This document shows, one piece after another, positions 7,298 through 13,902 of a stretch of DNA of 16,411 nt. Numbering within the stretch: position 1 is the stretch's first letter; each line of letters begins with the position of its first letter. The stretch is from Nitrospirota bacterium (GTDB lineage: Bacteria; Nitrospirota; Leptospirillia; Leptospirillales; Leptospirillaceae), in contig JAJZGM010000009.1 of the NCBI GenBank assembly GCA_021828525.1, positions 1-16,411 of the forward strand, written 5' to 3'. The notes beneath the pieces are model-generated. The model was not told where the DNA came from, did not search any database, and saw only the letters and a program-made list of their open reading frames with translations. Made by a program: the position numbers and the translations under genes.

Positions 7298-8449
7298 ACC
7301 TCGGGGAGATCGTCCGCCCGTCCGGTGAACAGCCGGCCTTCCCATCGGGCGAGGAGGTATCCCCGAATGAAGAGATCAAGCTTCCCGTCAAGGACTTCGT
7401 CGACCCGGGAGGTCTCGATTCCGGTCCGGTGGTCCTTCACGATCTGGTAGGGCTGAAGGACATAGGACCGTATCTGGCTCCCCCAGGCATTCTCCTTCTT
7501 GTTCCCGGCTCCCGAAATCTGGTCGAGCGCCTCTTTTTTCTTCTGGCGTTCGAGTTCGAAAAGCCTTGCCCGCAAGACCTTGAATGCCATTTCCCGGTTC
7601 TGGATCTGGGAGCGCTCGTTCTGGCTCGAGATGACGATCCCCGTGGGCATGTGGGTCAGACGGACCGCGGATGAGGTCTTGTTGACGTGCTGGCCCCCGG
7701 CTGAGGAGGCCCGGAAGGTGTCGATGCGGATATCCTCGTCCCGGATCTCGACAGTGATGTCACCTTCGATCTCCGGATAGACGAAGACGGATGCAAATGA
7801 GGTGTGTCTTCGTTTCGCGGCATCGAAGGGAGAGATTCGGACCAAGCGGTGGACGCCGCTTTCGGCCTGGAGAAAGCCAAAGGCATTTTCGCCCCGCACC
7901 CGGACCGTGGCGCTCTTGATTCCCGCCTCGTCTCCAGGCTGGAGATCGATGATTGCCGACTCGAACCCCCGGCCTTCAGACCACCTGAGGTACATTCGCA
8001 GAAGCATCTGGGCCCAGTCCTGGGACTCGGTTCCCCCGGCCCCGGGATGGATCTCGATAATGGCAGGGCTGTCGGAGTATTCGTCGGAGAGAATTTCTTC
8101 AAGCTCGAGCTGGTCGATCTTCTGGATGAAGAGAGGCAGCGTCTGTGCGGCTTCGGAAAGAAAATCCGGGTCATCCCCCATCTCGAGCAGGGATCCGATC
8201 TCCTCCTCCTGCCTTCCGAGATCGGAGACGAGATCCCTCCTTTTTTCGATGCGCCGCTTTTCCCGGAGCAGGCGGGTCGCCCTTTCGGCGTTTTTCCAGA
8301 ATTCCGGATCAGCCGTCTGGGCCTCGAGCTGTTCTAATGTCAGCGTCAGGCGTTCAGGGTCAAAGATGCCTCCGGAGCTGGCCCAGCCGTTCCCGGTTGG
8401 ACTGGTATTCGTCCCTCAATGCCTGAATGTCGATGTGTCCCTGAGTCAC
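7294..8449 (-). CDS. prfB: Peptide chain release factor 2 (programmed +1 frameshift)
   Basis: RF2 recognises UGA and UAA in the ribosomal A site and triggers peptide release. The coding sequence is split: 29 codons from GTG at 8449 (AAAGGA 6 nt upstream) run to CTT at 8363-8365 followed by in-frame TGA (8360-8362). A +1 shift then continues from GAC at 8361 to the stop at 7294, giving 384 residues. After the shift the protein reads DPERLTLTLEQLEAQTADPE, a typical RF2 N-terminal helix. The anticodon-like SPF (about 206-208) and the hydrolysis motif GGQ (about 251-253, in RASSAGGQHVNKTSS) fall almost exactly where E. coli RF2 has them. Low RF2 favours the shift, so expression is self-regulated. 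Read without the shift, the gene would seem to lack its first 90 or so residues. Confidence 0.96.
8359..8373 (-). promoter_or_regulatory. RF2 programmed +1 frameshift site
   Basis: The minus strand reads GGAGG-CAT-CTT-TGA-C. The internal Shine-Dalgarno-like GGAGG (8369-8373) sits 3 nt before the CTT slippery codon, the same spacing as in the classic E. coli prfB site, and the in-frame UGA is followed by C, a poor termination context. Both the preceding frame (starting at GTG 8449) and the following frame (open to 7294) give RF2-like protein, which confirms the shift. Confidence 0.95.
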
Positions 8450-8490
8450 CGCCGGTCCTTTCCACAATGGAGTCATGTGCTGCCGGATCG

Positions 8491-8519
8491 ATCCTACCAG
8501 AGGGAAGGCCATCTCTCAA
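8491..8519 (-). promoter_or_regulatory. Sigma70-type promoter of prfB
   Basis: On the minus strand TTGAGA (8514-8519) and TAGGAT (8491-8496) are 17 nt apart, and TGG directly before the -10 makes it an extended -10 element. It lies in the 116-nt gap between the end of lnt and the prfB start and would give a leader of about 35 nt, so prfB need not depend on lnt transcription. Confidence 0.65.
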
Positions 8520-8565
8520 GGCGGAATCCGGGGGAGGAGCAAATTCCCGGAGCCCTCCTGAAAGA

Positions 8566-10230
8566 CTACCGGAAAGGGGGTCCGTCTTCGGGTGGACCGC
8601 TTTTTTTCCCTTCTCTCAGGGGGCCAATGGCTCCAAAGAATAGAAGACCCAGGAGCGAGAGCTTAAGGAGCCATTCCCCGTGCTGGCGGTAAAAGGTTCT
8701 CTCCTTTGGATCCGGTCGCGGAACCGGGATCTTGCCTTCGAGGAGGGCCTCCTCGAAGAGTGGGCCACGAAGGGAAATGGTTCCGTCGGGGAGGACGGCG
8801 CCGGAGAGACCTGTGTTGGCCGCCCTGAGCATGGGAACCCCGTTTTCCAGGGCCCGCATGGCCGATTCCCGGAAGAGCTGGTAGGGGGCGCTGGTGTCAC
8901 CAAACCAGGCATCATCGGAAATGACTCCAAGGATCTGGCTGGGTCCGAGATTCTTGCGGACAAGGGAGGGGTAGAGGGCCTCGTAGCAGATCAGCGGTGA
9001 GAGGGAGAGGCCGTTCGGGAGGGGAAAGAGCCCGGGATTGTCCCCTCGGGCCATGTCTCCGGCCACTCCGATGAGCGGGCGGAGCCATCCGAAGATTTCG
9101 GGGAGAGGCAGGAATTCCCCGAAGGGGACCAGGTGCTGCTTTATGTAGTCGGAACGGACCTTCCCGTCGGGCCCGAAGAGGACGGCGGCGTTGGTGAAGG
9201 CGATCCCCATCGGCTGGGAGGGGTCGGGGGTCTCCCCGATCGACCCGGTGACCAGGAAGGTGTGGGGGGAGAGGAGCGTCGAAAGGTCCCGGGAAAGGAC
9301 GGGATGGGCACTGGTATAAAAGATTGGAAGGGCCGTCTCCGGCCAGAGAAGAAGTCGGGCGCCCTGGGCGATCCCCCTCTGGCTCAGATTGCGGTAGATG
9401 GCGAGATCGGCCTTGAGATGGTCGGCCGACCACTTCTGGTCCGGGGGGATGTTTCCCTGGACAAGGGCCACCGGAAGAAGATCGACCGGACCCTTGCCGG
9501 CGATCCTTTCGAGCCGGTGGCCCGCCAGGGGCCAGAGGAGAAAAAAGGTGGCGAGAAGCGTGATCCGTCCGGCAAAGACTCTTTTTTTGTCCCCTGTCTT
9601 CAGGAATCCCGCGGTCCCCTCCCAGAAAAGAGCCAGAAGGACCGAACCTGTGACGATCAGGAAGGAGAGCCCGGTCGTCCCCAGGATCCGGGCGGGAAGT
9701 TCGAGGGCAGGGTGTCCGAAGAGAAGAGACCCCAGCGGGTTCCAGGGAAAGCCGGTGAGAATCTCCGTCCTGCCGGCCTCGGAGAGGATCCAGAGGGCCG
9801 GGGCCAGAAGAACGGCCCGAAGAGAGAGCCCCCCTCCATTCTTCTCCCAAAGCGACAGGACAAGGGTCCCCCATCGGAAAAAGGCGGGAAAAAGGGAGAG
9901 GTAGAGGGAGAAGAGAAGAAGGCCGCCAAAGGCAAGGAGAAGGGAGAGATGCCCGTAGTCTTGCATGGTGACCAGAAGCCACCGGATTCCTAGGATGTTG
10001 GCTGCGAGTCCAAAGGCCATTCCCTCGAAAAAACCACGAAGCCTTCCGGAAGGCCGGAGGAGGAAAAAGGGGAGCAGAAGGAGGAAAATGATCCAGAAGT
10101 CGGGAATGGCCAGCCCCCTCCGGCCGAACAGGAGGCCAAAGCCGGCTCCGGACAGGGTGAAGAGGAGGAGCGAGAAGACCGGGGAACGGAACGGGGGTGA
10201 GTCTTTGATCAAGAGTGTGCGTATCGGCAT
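8566..10230 (-). CDS. lnt: Apolipoprotein N-acyltransferase
   Basis: Adds the third acyl chain to the N-terminal cysteine of lipoproteins at the periplasmic face of the inner membrane, the last step of lipoprotein maturation. The N-terminal half has several hydrophobic helices (for example FWIIFLLLLPFFLL and LSFLIVTGSVLLALF), followed by a nitrilase-like domain. The catalytic triad is visible: Glu298 in LLWPETALP, Lys364 in DYIKQHLVPFGEF and Cys415 in LICYEALYPSL, with spacings close to E. coli Lnt (267/335/387). A last helix lies near LLKLSLLGLLFFGAIGPL. I start at ATG 10230 (554 residues); the frame remains open to an ATG at 10368, but those 46 extra residues are unlike the family. No clear ribosome site precedes 10230. 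Confidence 0.95.
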   Translation of the reverse strand: MPIRTLLIKDSPPFRSPVFSLLLFTLSGAGFGLLFGRRGLAIPDFWIIFLLLLPFFLLRPSGRLRGFFEGMAFGLAANILGIRWLLVTMQDYGHLSLLLAFGGLLLFSLYLSLFPAFFRWGTLVLSLWEKNGGGLSLRAVLLAPALWILSEAGRTEILTGFPWNPLGSLLFGHPALELPARILGTTGLSFLIVTGSVLLALFWEGTAGFLKTGDKKRVFAGRITLLATFFLLWPLAGHRLERIAGKGPVDLLPVALVQGNIPPDQKWSADHLKADLAIYRNLSQRGIAQGARLLLWPETALPIFYTSAHPVLSRDLSTLLSPHTFLVTGSIGETPDPSQPMGIAFTNAAVLFGPDGKVRSDYIKQHLVPFGEFLPLPEIFGWLRPLIGVAGDMARGDNPGLFPLPNGLSLSPLICYEALYPSLVRKNLGPSQILGVISDDAWFGDTSAPYQLFRESAMRALENGVPMLRAANTGLSGAVLPDGTISLRGPLFEEALLEGKIPVPRPDPKERTFYRQHGEWLLKLSLLGLLFFGAIGPLREGKKSGPPEDGPPFR

Positions 10231-10237
10231 GTCAGGG

Positions 10238-10266
10238 AGCGTACCACGGAGAGAGGGAGGCCGCAA
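10238..10266 (-). promoter_or_regulatory. Weak candidate promoter of lnt (near-leaderless transcript)
   Basis: On the minus strand TTGCGG (10261-10266), 17 nt, then TACGCT (10238-10243) with TGG immediately before it. Transcription would begin almost at the lnt ATG (10230), which would fit the missing ribosome site there. The hexamers are imperfect, so this is tentative. Confidence 0.28.
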
Positions 10267-10302
10267 CGCGCCCCGATGGGGTGGATTTTCCTTTCCGGAT
10301 TG

Positions 10303-10332
10303 TGGACTTCGGGAGGCGATTTGCAAGATAAT
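10303..10332 (+). promoter_or_regulatory. Candidate promoter of the LTxxQ-like periplasmic protein gene
   Basis: GATAAT (10327-10332) is a good -10, with TGGACT (10303-10308) 18 nt upstream as a fair -35. The leader to the GTG at 10401 would be about 60 nt. It lies in the divergent region shared with lnt. Confidence 0.4.
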
Positions 10333-10400
10333 GGAGCGTCCCGCGAAGGGATGATCCAGGGAAATCATGAAAAATCACAATTTAGACCGGGGATGGGCCT

Positions 10401-10946
10401 GTGGGCATAATTCGGAAAGAGGAATCGGGGGAATTCGGTGGGTGGCGGGTCGGAGTTTGGGGCATCCTGCTCGGAGGGGTTCTGGTGCTGTCGACTCTGT
10501 TCTTCTTTCCTGAGTCCGGACGGGCCGGGGATCTGGGAGCCTTTCAGTCCAGCGTAATCTCGACCGATCTCTTTTTGTCGTGGATTCCAGCTCAGGCGAA
10601 GGAGCTCAAGCTGACCTCGGGACAGGTGGCGGCCCTTCGTGAGGTGCAAGGGGATTTCAAGGGAAAGAGCGAAGAGGTGGGACGTCGCATCGGGAGAAAT
10701 GCCCAGATCCTCAGCAAGGAAGTCAGCAAATATCCCATCGATCTCGCGAAGATCAAGCCGGCCATCGGAGAGATCAGCAATCTCCGGGGAGAGCTGACCT
10801 ACCATGCCATCAAGAGCCTCTACAGGGTTCAGACCATTCTGAGCCAGGCCCAGTGGGACCAGGCCAAGGCCGAGTGGGCCCATATCCTGGCCACCAAGGC
10901 TGTTGCTCCGTCTCAGACCCCGTCCAAGCCTGCCAAGAAGAAATAG
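10401..10946 (+). CDS. Periplasmic LTxxQ-type (Spy/CpxP-like) small protein
   Basis: A 181-residue exported protein that resembles the Spy/CpxP group of small helical periplasmic chaperone or stress proteins; the assignment rests on pattern only. A hydrophobic segment (about 17-36, VGVWGILLGGVLVLSTLFFF) followed by PESGRAGD looks like a signal peptide. The mature part is predicted helical, with LTSGQVAALREVQ (71-83) and the similar ILSQAQWDQAKAEW (about 146-159), both matching the LTxxQ idea, and a long basic/polar helix between them. It ends in a Pro/Lys-rich tail (QTPSKPAKKK). The start is GTG at 10401 with only a weak GGGGAT-like ribosome site, so the exact N-terminus is uncertain. It stands alone, divergent from lnt, and converges on the lipoprotein gene with a 21-nt gap. 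Confidence 0.72.
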   Translation: MGIIRKEESGEFGGWRVGVWGILLGGVLVLSTLFFFPESGRAGDLGAFQSSVISTDLFLSWIPAQAKELKLTSGQVAALREVQGDFKGKSEEVGRRIGRNAQILSKEVSKYPIDLAKIKPAIGEISNLRGELTYHAIKSLYRVQTILSQAQWDQAKAEWAHILATKAVAPSQTPSKPAKKK

Positions 10947-10950
10947 GGAG

Positions 10951-10965
10951 CCTTTGACCCAAAGG
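10951..10965. terminator. Possible short bidirectional terminator hairpin
   Basis: CCTTT-GACCC-AAAGG forms a 5-bp stem with a 5-nt loop in the 21-nt gap between two converging genes. Being symmetric, it would act on both strands. There is no following U-run, so it is at best weak. Confidence 0.33.
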
Positions 10966-10967
10966 AT

Positions 10968-11417
10968 CTAGGGCAGGTGAACCAGGTTATATCCGCCTCC
11001 CTGCCCTTCGATCCACCAGTTTCCGGGCCACAGCCCTCCGGGAACTCCGCCGGCGGTCGTCGTCCCGTAGGTCGCCGGGGGCAGGAACTCCTGGGAGATC
11101 CGGGGATTGTTCCCTCCGAAAAGATGGTCCAGAAAATAACCGAGAGTCCCTTCGTTCAGCAGCTGGGACCGGGGACTCTGGTCGCTTCCGAGAGGGGCGA
11201 GGCCCAGGGGGCCGGTATTTCCCAGGGGAGCTCCGGAGGCCAGGGTTTCCGAGGCGGGATTTGCGGCCGGCGGGGTCGAGGCCTGTTGGGTGGAGGATCC
11301 GGAATCGTTGCCCCCGATGGTCTGTCCGCCGAAGTTGAAGGCGCATCCGGAAAGGCTGGCAATAATGACCCCCGCCATGGACAAGGACAGGAAGAATTTA
11401 CGGGAATGCTGATGCAT
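10968..11417 (-). CDS. Small lipoprotein of unknown function
   Basis: A 149-residue predicted lipoprotein. The signal peptide MHQHSRKFFLSLSMAGVIIA ends in the lipobox LSGC, so Cys25 would be lipidated. The residue after Cys is Ala, so transport to the outer membrane is expected. The mature protein is rich in Gly, Ser, Pro, Asn and Gln, with a disordered-looking first half and a more ordered end containing LLNEGTLGYFLDHLFGG and GGLWPGNWWIEGQGGGYN. I recognise no known domain. The ATG at 11417 has AAAGGAG 5 nt upstream; the frame continues upstream to 11936, but that extension lies antisense inside the ligase gene and is not real. Lnt, encoded nearby at 8566-10230, would complete its acylation. 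Confidence 0.82.
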   Translation of the reverse strand: MHQHSRKFFLSLSMAGVIIASLSGCAFNFGGQTIGGNDSGSSTQQASTPPAANPASETLASGAPLGNTGPLGLAPLGSDQSPRSQLLNEGTLGYFLDHLFGGNNPRISQEFLPPATYGTTTAGGVPGGLWPGNWWIEGQGGGYNLVHLP

Positions 11418-11466
11418 GCGGGCTCCTTTGGATGGGTGTCTCGGTGTCCGGGCGCTCTTTGGATCC

Positions 11467-11472
11467 ATCATA
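11467..11472 (-). promoter_or_regulatory. Possible -10 element of the lipoprotein gene
   Basis: TATGAT on the minus strand lies about 50 nt before the lipoprotein ATG, in the 125-nt divergent gap shared with the ligase. I find no good -35 at 16-18 nt (TTGGAC is only 12 nt away), so it is weak. Confidence 0.25.
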
Positions 11473-11542
11473 CACCAACCCCCTGTCCAAGGGAAAAACT
11501 CCCGGCCTTCCCTGAAAGAATCATGGGCTTTTGGAGGTTCTG

Positions 11543-13369
11543 GTGAAGTTTGACACCTTTTCGGAATATCTCTCCCGCATGGAAGGAACCGCGGGACGCC
11601 TGGAACTTGCGGCCCAGCTTTCGGGACTGCTTCGCGAGCTTGCTCCTTCCGAGACTCCGGCCGCCCTCTACATGGTTCAGGGACAGCTTCTGCCCCCCTT
11701 TGCGGGGGAGCCGATGGGAATGGCCGCCCGCCTGCTCCTTCGGGCCATGGAACGGGCGCTTGGCCATCAGGGAGAAAAAGGTCGCTCCCGGGACCTTGAT
11801 GCCCTTCTGGCCGAGGTGGGGGATCCGGGCCTCCTGGCCGAACGTCTGAAGATGGGGCGGGAGCACGGACACATGGATCTCTCCGGAATCTATGAGTCCC
11901 TTCTCGAGATATCCCGCCTGAGCGGTTCCGGCTCACAGGATGAAAAAATTTCGCGCCTCTCTTCGCTCTTCCAGGGCGTCTCTTCCCTTTCTTCTCGCTA
12001 CCTGGCCCGCTTCGTCATGGGCCGGCTGCGTCTTGGGATCGGGGATTCGACCATTATCGATGCCCTGGCCCGGACCGTCCTTCTGACCCCGGCAGAGGAT
12101 GAAAAGGCCTGGAAAACCGAGATGAAGCGCGTGCGGCAAAGGGTCGAGGGCGCCTACAATCTCTGCTCCGATCTGGGACGGGTGGGGGAGGTGCTTCGCC
12201 GGGAAGGCATCGAGGGTCTCCGCTCCATCCGTCCCTCTGTCGGATACCCGATCCGGATGGCGCTTTGTGAACGTCTGGGATCCGGGGCCGAGATCATCGA
12301 GAAGCTGGGGAGGGCCGCTGTCGAATCCAAGTACGACGGGTTCCGGTGCCAGATCCATTGTGACGGGAGCCATGTCCGGATCTTTTCCCGGAACCTCGAG
12401 GAAACGACCGGCATGTTCCCCGAGCTGGTGAAGGAGGCCCGGACGATCCTGGGACGACGGACGGCGATCTTCGAGGGAGAAGCCCTGGGATACGACGGGG
12501 AAAACGATTCCTACCACCCCTTCCAGGTGACCATTACCCGGAAGCGAAAGCACAACATCCTGGAGAAGTCCGAAGAGATTCCCTTGAAATGCCTGGTCTT
12601 CGACCTGCTCTACCTGGACGGGGAAACCATCATGGAACGCCCTTTTTCGGAGCGAAGGCGACTCCTGGAAGAGATCTTTCCTGTTCACCGCCCGAAATTT
12701 TCTGAACGGGAGGTTCCCCCGGACCATGTCTTCGGGGCCTCCCGGATGATCGAGACCGACGATCCCCACACCATCGACCTTTTTTTCGACGAGGTGGTGG
12801 AGGAGGGCTTCGAGGGCATCATCGCCAAGCGCCTCGACGGTGTCTACACTGCCGGATCCCGGAACTTCAACTGGATCAAGCTCAAGCGCTCCTACAAGGG
12901 CGCCCTTTCCGACACTGTCGACCTGGTCCTGATCGGTTACTACCGGGGAAAGGGGCTCCGGACCCGTCTGGGCATCGGGGCCGTCCTGGGCGCCGTCTTT
13001 GATCCCGGAACGGGCCGATACCTGTCGGTTGCGCGAATCGGGTCGGGACTCACCGAAGAAAAATGGAAGGAGCTCCGGGAGATGCTCGACGATCTCCGGA
13101 TCCCGGAGCCCCCGCCGACCGTCCGTTCAGGGCTCGTCCCGGATTTCTGGGTCTATCCGAAAATCGTCGTGACGGTCCTGGCCGACGAGCTGACGCGCTC
13201 CCCCGTCCACCTTGCCGGCCGAAGCGAAGGCGAAGAGGAGGGTTACGCACTCCGCTTTCCCCGGATGGTCTCGGGGCCCCGGGCCGACAAGGGTCCTGAG
13301 GAAGCCACCACCGTTTCCGAGATCCGCCGGCTCTTCGAACTCCAGCGCCAGCGGTCTCTCCGGGAGTGA
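11543..13369 (+). CDS. lig: Archaeal/eukaryotic-type ATP-dependent DNA ligase (LigI-like)
   Basis: Seals nicks in duplex DNA through a ligase-AMP intermediate. The 608 residues follow the archaeal LigI layout: an N-terminal DNA-binding domain (about 1-200, with FDTFSEYLSRMEGTAGRLEL and LSSRYLARFVMGRLRLGIGD), the nucleotidyltransferase domain, and a C-terminal OB-fold. Motif I is ESKYDGFR with AMP-accepting Lys263; then FSRNLEETTGMFPEL, motif III IFEGEAL, motif IIIa CLVFDLLYLDG, motif IV EGFEGIIAK, motif V WIKLKR and a motif VI-like LRFPRMVSGPRADK. All key residues look intact. GTG at 11543 has GGAGG 5 nt upstream, so I choose it over TTG at 11531, which overlaps that site. No Ku, polymerase or primase gene is nearby, so an end-joining operon is not indicated. 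Bacterial replication uses NAD-dependent LigA, so this is an additional, probably transferred, ligase. Confidence 0.95.
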   Translation: MKFDTFSEYLSRMEGTAGRLELAAQLSGLLRELAPSETPAALYMVQGQLLPPFAGEPMGMAARLLLRAMERALGHQGEKGRSRDLDALLAEVGDPGLLAERLKMGREHGHMDLSGIYESLLEISRLSGSGSQDEKISRLSSLFQGVSSLSSRYLARFVMGRLRLGIGDSTIIDALARTVLLTPAEDEKAWKTEMKRVRQRVEGAYNLCSDLGRVGEVLRREGIEGLRSIRPSVGYPIRMALCERLGSGAEIIEKLGRAAVESKYDGFRCQIHCDGSHVRIFSRNLEETTGMFPELVKEARTILGRRTAIFEGEALGYDGENDSYHPFQVTITRKRKHNILEKSEEIPLKCLVFDLLYLDGETIMERPFSERRRLLEEIFPVHRPKFSEREVPPDHVFGASRMIETDDPHTIDLFFDEVVEEGFEGIIAKRLDGVYTAGSRNFNWIKLKRSYKGALSDTVDLVLIGYYRGKGLRTRLGIGAVLGAVFDPGTGRYLSVARIGSGLTEEKWKELREMLDDLRIPEPPPTVRSGLVPDFWVYPKIVVTVLADELTRSPVHLAGRSEGEEEGYALRFPRMVSGPRADKGPEEATTVSEIRRLFELQRQRSLRE

Positions 13370-13404
13370 CCCGAAGGCGTCTTCCGGTCGGGACTTCGAT
13401 CGGG

Positions 13405-13410
13405 TACAAT
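13405..13410 (+). promoter_or_regulatory. Candidate -10 element for the hsp20-lon operon
   Basis: TACAAT lies 42 nt before the Hsp20 GTG, within the 83-nt gap after the ligase gene. The hexamer 17 nt upstream is TTCCGG (13382-13387), a poor -35. I see no CIRCE repeat, so HrcA control is not indicated. Confidence 0.42.
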
Positions 13411-13452
13411 CAATGGCGAGAAACCAACCCTCCACCCAGGAGACAGACGAAG

Positions 13453-13902
13453 GTGAAACCACACGATATGGAGCGTTTTTTCTGGCAGCTCGAAGGGGCC
13501 CTTTCCAAGGGCATGTGGCCGGATATCGTTTTCAAGGCCGCAGGTGACGGTCGCTGGTCTCCCATGACGGACATCTACGAGACCGATGACGAAACGGTCA
13601 TCAAGATGGACCTGGCCGGTGTCCAGAAGGACGAAATCTCGATCGTCGTTGAGGGAAACCGCCTTCTCGTCCGGGGAATGCGCAAGGACGAGTCCAAGAC
13701 CTACGAGCCGCAGAAAAAGAAGAACTACGTCCAGATGGAGATCAACTACGGGGAGTTCGAACGCGTCTTTCTTCTCCGTGACGGCATCGAGGGACGTCCG
13801 GTCCGGGCCGAATATACCTCCGGATTCCTCCGGATCATTGTCGGAAAGAAGCCGAAACAGAAGCTCAATGTCCCCATCACCTTTTCGGAAGGGGGGCAGT
13901 AG
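13453..13902 (+). CDS. Hsp20-family small heat-shock protein
   Basis: ATP-independent holdase chaperone that binds unfolding proteins. The alpha-crystallin domain occupies most of the 149 residues: WSPMTDIYETDDETVIKMDL, AGVQKDEISIVVEGNRLLVRG, then YGEFERVFLL, and SGFLRIIVGKK. A V-P-I near the end (LNVPITF) resembles the C-terminal I-x-I motif used for oligomer assembly. GTG at 13453 has AGGAG 10 nt upstream; ATG at 13468 is an alternative giving 144 residues. The frame is open back to 13366, but that stretch contains the likely promoter. The TAG stop shares its G with the GTG of lon (TAGTG), so the two are co-translated, pairing a holdase with a protease. Confidence 0.93.
   Translation: MKPHDMERFFWQLEGALSKGMWPDIVFKAAGDGRWSPMTDIYETDDETVIKMDLAGVQKDEISIVVEGNRLLVRGMRKDESKTYEPQKKKNYVQMEINYGEFERVFLLRDGIEGRPVRAEYTSGFLRIIVGKKPKQKLNVPITFSEGGQ

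Noticed and set aside
7294..8181. prfB read as a 295-residue truncated gene or pseudogene
   Set aside because: The missing N-terminus is present upstream and joined through the standard CTT-TGA-C frameshift.
9133..9993. Long plus- and minus-strand open frames overlapping lnt
   Set aside because: lnt has the complete Glu-Lys-Cys triad in its own frame; the others are charged, repetitive shadows.
10231..10368. Extended 600-residue start of lnt
   Set aside because: The added residues are not hydrophobic and unlike the family, and the stretch overlaps the divergent promoter region.
11418..11936. Long N-terminal extension of the lipoprotein frame
   Set aside because: It would remove the signal peptide from the N-terminus and lies antisense in the ligase gene, while ATG 11417 has an AAAGGAG site and a perfect lipobox follows.
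11543..13369. Ligase as part of a bacterial end-joining (Ku-LigD) system
   Set aside because: No Ku, polymerase or phosphoesterase domain is encoded in the gene or beside it, and the N-terminal domain is LigI-like.
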